Assembly: GCA_021781315.1 (NCBI GenBank)
Contig: JAJXXB010000184.1
Location: 1 to 10,089, forward strand
Reading direction: 5' to 3'
Origin: Actinomycetes bacterium
GTDB lineage: Bacteria; Actinomycetota; Acidimicrobiia; Acidimicrobiales; RAAP-2
DNA: 10,089 bases
Shown: piece after piece, positions 5,489 to 10,089 of the stretch
Numbering within the stretch: position 1 is the stretch's first letter
Layout: every line of letters starts with the position of its first letter
The notes under the pieces: generated by a model
Databases searched by the model: none
What the model was told of the DNA's origin: nothing
Seen by the model: only the letters and a program-made list of their open reading frames with translations
Translations under genes and position numbers: made by a program

Positions 5489-5508
5489 CGCCCGGGCATG
5501 CCCGCGCG
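5489..5508. terminator. Short GC-rich palindrome between convergent genes
   Basis: CGGGCATGCCCG (5493-5504) is a perfect 12-bp palindrome; CGC/GCG pairs outside a C-C mismatch lengthen it. It fills the 28-bp gap between the 66-aa gene and the carboxypeptidase stop. As a hairpin it has only a 4-bp core stem and no T-run, so termination is a guess based on position. Confidence 0.3.
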
Positions 5509-6693
5509 TTAGCCCAGAGGCGCGGTCGTGGTCGTGGCGCCCGTAGTCGTCGTACCCGGGACCAGCGTGGTCGTGGTGGTCGGTGCCGTGGTGGTCGTAG
5601 GTGTCGTCGTGGTCGTCGTGGTCGTGGTCGTCGTGACCACGTACTGCGACGGACCCGTCCAGGTGAGTATCGGTCCCGAGGTGCCGTGGGCCACGCGGAT
5701 TCCCCCACGCAGCTGGCGCGCCAGTCCCAGGGCGATCTGGGCGGCGCCCACGATGGCGTTGGCCCCGTGGTCGCCCAAGACGGCTGCGTAGACGCGCGTG
5801 GTCAGGGAGCCGAGTGTGAAGTCCACCGCCATCACGTCACAGCCCCCCGCCAAGTCCGTGTAGCCGGACTTGACGCCCACCACTCCCCCCTGACCCACGA
5901 AGGGCGTGTAGGAGGCGAGGACGCCGGCGACCGGCAGACGCACCGACGGCAGCTTCACGATGGTCCCGACGATGGGTTCGTTCGCCATCAGCAGCGCCGC
6001 GAGGCGAACTTGATCCTGGGCCGTCGACCGATCGCCCGCCCCGATGCCGGTGACGTCGACGTAGTGCGTCTGACGAAGGCCCATGGCCCGGGCCGTGGCG
6101 TTCATGTCCGCGACGAACTGAGCTTCGCGCAGCCCCGTCATCTCCACGAGAATCTCCGCGTAGTTGCCCGCGGAGTGCACGAGGAGTCCGTGCAACAAGA
6201 CGTTCTCACAGAGCCGAAGGCCGAGCGCCACCGCGGCACTGGACTGATCGGTGGCGGCGTCGTGTCGATAGGTGGCGAGATCGTGGGCGCTCACCACGTG
6301 ACACGGTCCCTGTTGGGACGCCGCCAGGGGAAGGCGGTGCAAGACAACCCAGGTTGTCATCATCTTGGTCAAGCTCGCGATGGCGACCGGGACCTGGTGT
6401 GGTGAGGCCGCGGCCAGGGAGAGCGAGGAGTCGATGACCGCGGCGCTCTCGCTCTGGGGCCACGCGAGTGGTCGCGGCGCCAGAGTCGTCGTCGTGACGG
6501 GAGCACTCGTGGTGGTGCCCGCCAGGGTCGTCGTGGTGGCGCCGGGCAGGGTCGTCGTGGTGGCGCCGGGCAGGGTCGTCGTCGAGTCTCGCGGCGACGA
6601 CGCGGCGACGGGCAGGACACTCAGCGCAACGAGGAGCGACGCGACGAGTGCTCCTCCCGCGAGGTGAGACACCCTGACGCGCGAATGCACCAT
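5509..6693 (-). CDS. Exported D-alanyl-D-alanine carboxypeptidase (peptidase S11) with Thr-rich linkers
   Basis: A 394-residue penicillin-binding-protein-type enzyme that should remove the terminal D-Ala from peptidoglycan stem peptides outside the membrane. The N-terminus has a signal peptide (basic start, hydrophobic 11-30, AAS). Residues 37-72 are a Thr-rich linker with LPGATTTT repeats. The S11 catalytic domain (about 76-335) has S107-L-T-K110 (SxxK), the third motif K275-S-G (usually KTG), and GYTDLAGGC after it. The second motif reads HSAGNYAE at 173-180: aligned to the family's S-G/A-N-N, the expected Asn is Gly176 and the Asn is displaced to 177. Activity is therefore uncertain. Residues 353-394 are an almost pure Thr/Pro/Ala tail, with no membrane anchor or sorting motif; it may be glycosylated or wall-associated (inference). 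The start has no Shine-Dalgarno; a TACTCT box six bases before the ATG suggests a leaderless mRNA. Divergent from an L,D-transpeptidase. Confidence 0.85.
   Translation of the reverse strand: MVHSRVRVSHLAGGALVASLLVALSVLPVAASSPRDSTTTLPGATTTTLPGATTTTLAGTTTSAPVTTTTLAPRPLAWPQSESAAVIDSSLSLAAASPHQVPVAIASLTKMMTTWVVLHRLPLAASQQGPCHVVSAHDLATYRHDAATDQSSAAVALGLRLCENVLLHGLLVHSAGNYAEILVEMTGLREAQFVADMNATARAMGLRQTHYVDVTGIGAGDRSTAQDQVRLAALLMANEPIVGTIVKLPSVRLPVAGVLASYTPFVGQGGVVGVKSGYTDLAGGCDVMAVDFTLGSLTTRVYAAVLGDHGANAIVGAAQIALGLARQLRGGIRVAHGTSGPILTWTGPSQYVVTTTTTTTTTTTPTTTTAPTTTTTLVPGTTTTGATTTTAPLG
5519..5640. repeat. Imperfect GTCGTGGT-type repeat coding the Thr-rich C-terminal tail
   Basis: This stretch is a run of near-repeats of GTCGTGGTCGTC on the plus strand, that is ACG/ACC threonine codons on the coding strand, interrupted by Pro, Ala and Gly codons. 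The codons alternate between synonyms, so the Thr tract is kept by protein-level selection or by slippage followed by drift. It is inside the carboxypeptidase gene and is not a CRISPR or mobile element. Confidence 0.7.
6524..6582. repeat. 24-bp tandem repeat coding LPGATTTT units
   Basis: Two perfect 24-bp copies (6524-6547 and 6548-6571) and a partial third (from 6572) encode successive eight-residue units of the N-terminal Thr-rich linker of the carboxypeptidase. The unit is a multiple of three, so gain or loss of copies would change linker length in frame. Perfect identity between copies points to recent duplication. Confidence 0.8.
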
Positions 6694-6699
6694 CGCCGC

Positions 6700-6705
6700 A
6701 GAGTA
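6700..6705 (-). promoter_or_regulatory. Candidate -10 box (TACTCT), leaderless start of the carboxypeptidase
   Basis: On the minus strand TACTCT is followed by exactly six bases (GCGGCG) and then the ATG of the carboxypeptidase. In actinobacteria this TAnnnT-N6-ATG spacing puts transcription initiation at the A of the start codon. No Shine-Dalgarno is present, which agrees. No -35 is evident. Confidence 0.5.
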
Positions 6706-6730
6706 ATCGACGCCGCCTCAACCCGGACCG

Positions 6731-6749
6731 TCCCCCACTTCGTGGGGGA
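6731..6749. promoter_or_regulatory. Strong hairpin/palindrome in the divergent dd-CPase/ld-TPase promoter region
   Basis: TCCCCCAC 6731-6738 pairs with GTGGGGGA 6742-6749 around a 3-nt loop (TTC), an unusually stable 8-bp palindrome. It lies between the two divergent -10 boxes, near the -35 to -50 zone of each. If both mRNAs are leaderless it is outside the transcripts and so is better read as an operator than as an RNA hairpin; inference. Confidence 0.5.
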
Positions 6750-6789
6750 GTCGCGCCGCGGGTGCGGTTCACGCGCGGCGCGCCGTCGA

Positions 6790-6795
6790 TAGGGT
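6790..6795 (+). promoter_or_regulatory. Candidate -10 box (TAGGGT), leaderless start of the L,D-transpeptidase
   Basis: TAGGGT is followed by six bases (ATTTCT) and then the ATG at 6802, mirroring the arrangement on the other strand. TTCACG at 6768-6773 is a partial -35 at 16-bp spacing. The AGGG within the box could instead be a weak Shine-Dalgarno seven bases from the ATG, so the leaderless reading is less certain here. Confidence 0.45.
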
Positions 6796-6801
6796 ATTTC
6801 T

Positions 6802-7716
6802 ATGACAAATGGACGTCGTGCGATCACCGTGAGCCTGGCCCTCGCCATTGGGGCGCCCCTGATCGCGGCGTCGAGCGCGTCGGCCCTGGGCTCGCGCCCC
6901 GGCGCGGTCAATCCGCGCACCGTGCGCTACACCGTGGTGCTCGAGGACCAACTCCTGGCCAACCTGCGCTTCTTGCCCGTCAGCTTCGTCGCGAACTCCC
7001 CCAAGCCACCGACGACCACAACGACGAGCTCGACCACGACGACCACGGTGGCCACGACGACTACGGGAACGCCAACGACGACTCCTCCCGCGAGCACGAC
7101 GCGCGCGACCACCCGCCCCGTCAGCCCCGTCAGCCCCGTGTCACTGCGCGCGGGTCACTACGTGTGGCGATTCGCGAACCTGCCGGGAGCTTTCAAGTCC
7201 AATTGGAGTGTCGGCACCCTCAACGTCATTCTCAAGGGCGCTCTGATGCGCTTCCAAGCCCAGCACAGCCTGCCGGTTACGGGCAACATGGACACCACGT
7301 CCTGGATCGCTCTGGTCAGCGCGGCGCTACGCCACCAGTACAGCAACGAGACCTACAACGTCGTCGTCGTCAGCCGCTCCCTGCCCCAGCGCCTGTGGCT
7401 CTACCGCAACGGCCAGCAGTCCTTCAGCTCGCCCGTCAACACGGGCATTTCTGTCGCGCCCACCGCGCCGGGCACCTACACGGTGTACCTTCGCTACGCG
7501 GTGACGACGATGTCGGGCACGCTGCCCGATGGCAAGCCCTACCACGACACTGGCATCCCCTGGACCTCGTACTTCAACGGTGGCGACGCCCTGCACGGCT
7601 TCATTCGCTCCACCTACGGCTGGCCCCAGAGTCTCGGGTGCGTCGAGATGCCCTTCCCCGAAGCCAAGGTCCTCTGGCCCTACACGCCCCTGGGCACACT
7701 CGTCACCGTCGAGTAG
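6802..7716 (+). CDS. Exported L,D-transpeptidase (YkuD domain) with peptidoglycan-binding-like domain
   Basis: A 304-residue exported enzyme expected to form 3-3 cross-links, or to attach partners, using tetrapeptide stems. The signal peptide spans about 1-29 (NGRR, hydrophobic core, SASA). Residues 30-68 are a short unassigned region, and 70-110 a Thr/Pro/Ser-rich linker. Residues 117-175 look like a PG-binding-1-type helical domain (VILKGALMRFQAQHSLPVTGNMDTTSW). The YkuD domain covers about 184-304: NVVVVSRSLPQRLWLYRNG opens it, PTAPGTYTVY follows, and the active site is His265 (LHGFIRS) with Cys280 in SLGCVEMP. The classic motif is S-H-G-C-[IV]-R; here Leu replaces His and Glu replaces Arg. 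The Glu form, with a following '.YTP.GTLVTV' ending, is common in actinobacterial members as I recall them. No membrane anchor beyond the signal. Divergent from the S11 carboxypeptidase and followed by a hairpin terminator. Confidence 0.88.
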   Translation: MTNGRRAITVSLALAIGAPLIAASSASALGSRPGAVNPRTVRYTVVLEDQLLANLRFLPVSFVANSPKPPTTTTTSSTTTTTVATTTTGTPTTTPPASTTRATTRPVSPVSPVSLRAGHYVWRFANLPGAFKSNWSVGTLNVILKGALMRFQAQHSLPVTGNMDTTSWIALVSAALRHQYSNETYNVVVVSRSLPQRLWLYRNGQQSFSSPVNTGISVAPTAPGTYTVYLRYAVTTMSGTLPDGKPYHDTGIPWTSYFNGGDALHGFIRSTYGWPQSLGCVEMPFPEAKVLWPYTPLGTLVTVE

Positions 7717-7722
7717 TAACTC

Positions 7723-7742
7723 ACGCGACGCGACGCGACGCG
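7723..7742. repeat. ACGCG pentamer, four tandem copies
   Basis: Four perfect ACGCG copies start six bases after the L,D-transpeptidase stop, before the terminator hairpin. It is non-coding, and no function is seen. It is similar in unit size to the GCGCC array at 4481. Confidence 0.7.
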
Positions 7743-7753
7743 CCGTAGCCGCC

Positions 7754-7777
7754 GACGCCACCTCCGGGTGTGGCGTC
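7754..7777 (+). terminator. Hairpin terminator after the L,D-transpeptidase
   Basis: GACGCCAC 7754-7761 pairs perfectly with GTGGCGTC 7770-7777 around an 8-nt loop, followed by a short TTC. It begins 37 bases after the TAG stop and ends just before the putA-leader -10 box, so it insulates the two transcription units. Confidence 0.65.
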
Positions 7778-7782
7778 TTCAC

Positions 7783-7788
7783 TACGAT
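7783..7788 (+). promoter_or_regulatory. Candidate -10 box (TACGAT) for the putA leader/putA transcript
   Basis: TACGAT matches TAnnnT and is identical to the box at 4583. Initiation about 7 bases downstream would leave a short leader ending in AAGGAG (7803-7808), the ribosome-binding site of the 20-codon ORF. There is no clear -35; that zone overlaps the terminator hairpin. Confidence 0.45.
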
Positions 7789-7802
7789 GACTCCGGCGAG
7801 TC

Positions 7803-7808
7803 AAGGAG
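7803..7808 (+). promoter_or_regulatory. Strong Shine-Dalgarno (AAGGAG) of the putA leader ORF
   Basis: AAGGAG is five bases from the GTG at 7814. It is the best ribosome-binding site near putA, yet it serves the short ORF and not the putA start 59 bases further on, where I see no site. This is the main reason to believe the leader ORF is translated. Confidence 0.6.
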
Positions 7809-7813
7809 ACCCC

Positions 7814-7876
7814 GTGTCGACACTCTGTAGTCGTAGCGCCCCGTCGCGTCGTACGAGTCGAGCCCGACTCTCGTGA
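7814..7876 (+). CDS. 20-codon leader ORF translationally coupled to putA
   Basis: A GTG-started ORF of 20 codons, beginning MSTLCSRS and ending RARLS. It is rich in Ser and Arg, with one Cys and only one Pro. It has an AAGGAG site at ideal spacing and a TACGAT box upstream. Its TGA (7874-7876) overlaps the putA GTG (7873-7875) as GTGA. The peptide has no run of proline codons, so classical proline attenuation is not indicated; the likely role is to feed ribosomes to putA by termination-reinitiation. An alternative is a frameshift (real or a sequence error) that splits the true putA N-terminus; the peptide does not look like a folded domain, so I favour the leader. Confidence 0.5.
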   Translation: MSTLCSRSAPSRRTSRARLS

Positions 7877-10089
7877 GCCTCGACACCGATCCCTCGCTCG
7901 ACGCCCTGGGCGAGGCGGCGTGCGCGCGCGCGAGCCAACTGATCGTCACCGCGCAGACGCTGCGCACGTCGCGTGAGCGAGCCGACCGGCGTCGCTTCGC
8001 TCGACTCTTGCGCGATCACGAGGCCATCGACGTCACGATGGCTCTGACTGACGACGTCATGCGCACCGGCGCCCTCGACACGCTGCGCCGCGCGGCCCGG
8101 CGAGCTTCGGTGCGAGGCTTCGGGCCGGTCAACGCGCTCGGCCTGCGACTCCTCGCGCGGTGCTCGCGCGTGGCCCCGTCGCTCGCCCTGCGCGCGGTGC
8201 ACTCGAGAGTGCGTTCCCTCTCGCGAGAACTCATTTTGGACGCCACTCCCGCAAAGCTCCAGCGCCACCTCCTGCTGCGAAAGCGTCAGGGCGTGCAACT
8301 CAACGTCAACGTCCTCGGCGAGGCCGTACTCGGTCAGCGCGAAGCTGACGAGCGACTCGCCCGGGTGCTGGAGATGACGCGACGAGACGACGTGACGTAC
8401 GTGTCGGTGAAGATCTCGTCCATCGTGAGTCAACTGACGACGATTGATCACGCGGGATCGCGCGAGCGCGTGGCCGCGCAACTGCGCATCCTCTATCGCG
8501 TCGCCATGGCCGAGGGCGTCTTCGTCAATCTCGACATGGAAGAGTTCCGGGACCTGCGACTGACCATGGACGCCTTCTGCGCGGTTCTCGACGAACCCGA
8601 GTTCGCCACGCTCACCGCGGGCATCGTCCTGCAGGCCTACCTGCCCGAGTCCCACGACGCTCTCGAGACGCTGATCACCTGGTCCCGGAGCCGCTACGCC
8701 CGAGGAGCCGGCCAGATCAAGATCCGACTCGTCAAGGGCGCGAACCTCGCCATGGAGGCCGTCGAGGCCGAGCTTCACGGGTGGACGAGCGCGCCCTACG
8801 CGTCAAAGGAGAGCGTGGACGCGTCGTACACGCGACTCATCGATCTCGCTCTGCGCGCCGAACACGCCCACTGCCTGCGCGTGGGTGTGGCCAGCCACAA
8901 TCTCTTCGACGTGGCGTGGGCGATTGAAGTCGCCACCTCACGCGGCGTGCTGGCCCAGCTCGACATTGAGATGCTCGAGGGCATGGCCAACGGCGAAGCG
9001 CTCGCCCTCGCCGCGACGGGTCGCCACGTGCTGCTCTACGCGCCGGTGACCCGGCGTGACGACTTCGCCTCGGCCGTCGCCTACCTCGTGCGACGCCTCG
9101 ACGAGAACACGTCCCCGGAGAACTATCTGCGGGCGGCCTTCTACGTCGCGAGCGAGCCCGGCGTCTACGACGAGCAGCGACGACGCTTCCTTGACTCACT
9201 GTCCGCGCGTCACCACGTCGTCACGAGTTCGCGGCGCCACCAGGCGACCTCACCCTCGAACGATCACTTTCGCAACGCCGCCGACGGCGATCCCACTGAC
9301 GTGACCTACGCCGAGGCCGTCCACCACGCTCTCGCGGCTGTGCGCACGGTGGCGATGCGCGACATTCCCCTCGTCATTGATGGCGTCGACATCAAGAGTG
9401 ATGACTACGAGGAGGGTCGCGATCCCAGCGACGGAGGGACCGTGTGGTACCGCTACGCGGTGGCGAGCATCGAGCAGATCGATAACGCTCTGGCGAGCGC
9501 GCGCGCGGCGGCCCCGCGATGGGCGGGCGTCGCCCACGACGAGCGCCGGGCCATTCTCCTGCGCGCGGCCGACGTCATGGCGAGCGAGCGGGCGAGCACG
9601 ATCGCGGTGATGGCGCGCGACGCGGGCAAGACCGTCGCCGAGGCCGACCCCGAAGTCAGCGAGGGCATTGACTTCGCGCGCTACTACGCCTCCCAGACGA
9701 GCGACCTCGCGGACTCCTCAGCCCTCGGCGTCGTGGTGGTGGTGCCCCCGTGGAACTTCCCCTACGCCATTCCCAGTGGCGGCGTCTGCGCCGCGCTCGC
9801 GGCCGGCAACGCGGTCGTACTTAAGCCCGCGCCCGAAGCCGTGGCCACCGCCTATGAACTCGTGGGTCAACTCTGGGCCGGGGGCGTACCGCGCGACGTG
9901 CTGCAGTTCGTGCCCACTCGCGACGACGACACCGGTCGCCACCTCGTGACCCACGACGACGTCGACGCCGTCATCCTGACCGGTTCCTTTGACACCGCAC
10001 GACTCTTCACGTCGTGGAAGCCAGAGATCAACTTGCTCGCCGAGACGAGTGGCAAGAACGCCATCCTCGTCTCCGCCTCGGCCGACATC
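7873..10089 (+). CDS. putA: Bifunctional proline dehydrogenase / glutamate-semialdehyde dehydrogenase (PutA), 3'-truncated by the window
   Basis: 739 codons are visible; the full actinobacterial type is about 1,100-1,200. The enzyme oxidises proline to P5C with FAD, then to glutamate with NAD. After an N-terminal helical region (1-130) comes the proline dehydrogenase barrel: LNVNVLGEAVLG, YVSVKISSIVSQL (about 176-188), FVNLDMEEFRDL (217-228), AGIVLQAYLPES, IKIRLVKGANLAMEAVEAELHGW (282-304), VGVASHNLFDVAWA, LDIEMLEGMANG, LLYAPV and AYLVRRLDEN. The aldehyde dehydrogenase domain begins near 480; VVVVVPPWNFPYAIPSGG (P-W-N-F-P at 626-630), NAVVLKPAPEA, ILTGSFDTARLF and LLAETSGKNA (general base Glu724) are present. 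The catalytic Cys lies beyond the window. There is no DNA-binding domain, unlike E. coli PutA. The first in-frame start after stops at 7828 and 7834 is GTG 7873, which overlaps the leader ORF stop and lacks a Shine-Dalgarno. Confidence 0.93.
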   Translation, partial: MSLDTDPSLDALGEAACARASQLIVTAQTLRTSRERADRRRFARLLRDHEAIDVTMALTDDVMRTGALDTLRRAARRASVRGFGPVNALGLRLLARCSRVAPSLALRAVHSRVRSLSRELILDATPAKLQRHLLLRKRQGVQLNVNVLGEAVLGQREADERLARVLEMTRRDDVTYVSVKISSIVSQLTTIDHAGSRERVAAQLRILYRVAMAEGVFVNLDMEEFRDLRLTMDAFCAVLDEPEFATLTAGIVLQAYLPESHDALETLITWSRSRYARGAGQIKIRLVKGANLAMEAVEAELHGWTSAPYASKESVDASYTRLIDLALRAEHAHCLRVGVASHNLFDVAWAIEVATSRGVLAQLDIEMLEGMANGEALALAATGRHVLLYAPVTRRDDFASAVAYLVRRLDENTSPENYLRAAFYVASEPGVYDEQRRRFLDSLSARHHVVTSSRRHQATSPSNDHFRNAADGDPTDVTYAEAVHHALAAVRTVAMRDIPLVIDGVDIKSDDYEEGRDPSDGGTVWYRYAVASIEQIDNALASARAAAPRWAGVAHDERRAILLRAADVMASERASTIAVMARDAGKTVAEADPEVSEGIDFARYYASQTSDLADSSALGVVVVVPPWNFPYAIPSGGVCAALAAGNAVVLKPAPEAVATAYELVGQLWAGGVPRDVLQFVPTRDDDTGRHLVTHDDVDAVILTGSFDTARLFTSWKPEINLLAETSGKNAILVSASADI

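Noticed and set aside
5519..5640. CRISPR-like or intergenic repeat array
   Set aside because: The repetitive sequence has no spacers and is the Thr codon tract of the carboxypeptidase C-terminus.
5335..6405. Plus-strand 356-codon ORF over the 66-aa gene and carboxypeptidase
   Set aside because: Arg/Gly/His-rich shadow frame that runs across two supported genes on different strands.
8038..8040. ATG 8038 as the putA start
   Set aside because: It would discard 55 codons of plausible helical N-terminus that has coding-like composition, and it has no Shine-Dalgarno; GTG 7873 fits the coupled overlap.
7801..8778. Minus-strand 325-codon ORF opposite putA
   Set aside because: Antisense to strongly conserved proline dehydrogenase motifs; composition is typical of a shadow frame.
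1..10089. Defence system, prophage, insertion sequence or RNA gene
   Set aside because: Every long frame with support is a metabolic, transport or cell-wall gene; no transposase, integrase, nuclease, cas, tRNA or rRNA pattern was seen.

Overview
The window is high-GC DNA with strong G/C preference at third codon positions, many GTG starts, and extracytoplasmic enzymes carrying very long threonine-rich linkers. With an ADH-A-like secondary alcohol dehydrogenase and an actinobacterial-type bifunctional PutA, this points to an actinomycete. The Thr-rich linkers suggest Acidimicrobiia or a relative, but that is inference, not proof.

Layout. (1) Positions 2-1988, plus strand: the C-terminus of a class III aminotransferase, a small SCP2-like protein and an APC-type amino acid/amine permease, tightly packed as one operon, probably for uptake and transamination of an amino acid or amine. 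(2) 2006-2065: a long hairpin separating this operon from a convergent zinc alcohol dehydrogenase (2083-3129, minus). (3) About 400 bp of divergent spacer, then a two-domain thiosulfate sulfurtransferase (3530-4369, plus), whose start overlaps a possible short upstream ORF. (4) 4370-5480: hairpins, a GCGCC microsatellite and three small genes: an unrecognised 53-aa protein (plus), a 43-aa lysine-rich protein (minus) and a 66-aa two-helix membrane protein (plus). The divergent spacer between the last two carries a perfect 13-bp inverted repeat and a nested hairpin. (5) 5509-7716: a divergent cell-wall pair, an exported S11 D,D-carboxypeptidase (minus) and an exported YkuD L,D-transpeptidase (plus). 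They share a 108-bp intergenic region with a strong hairpin and a TAnnnT-N6-ATG arrangement on each side, suggesting leaderless transcripts. (6) 7783-10089: a promoter, a 20-codon leader ORF and the first 739 codons of putA, cut by the window edge.

How the genes work together. The carboxypeptidase family trims pentapeptide stems to tetrapeptides, and tetrapeptides are the donor substrate of L,D-transpeptidases, so the divergent pair looks like a peptidoglycan-remodelling module. The carboxypeptidase has an altered SxN motif, which leaves its activity in question. PutA oxidises proline to glutamate. The aminotransferase/permease operon may belong to related nitrogen catabolism. The putA start overlaps the leader ORF stop in a GTGA, has no good ribosome-binding site of its own and has no in-frame start upstream of it, so translational coupling is likely. 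I saw no tRNA, rRNA, insertion sequence, CRISPR array or phage gene. Apart from the wall-remodelling pair and several regulatory oddities, this reads as ordinary chromosomal housekeeping and catabolic DNA, and I do not see a clear new defence or mobile system.
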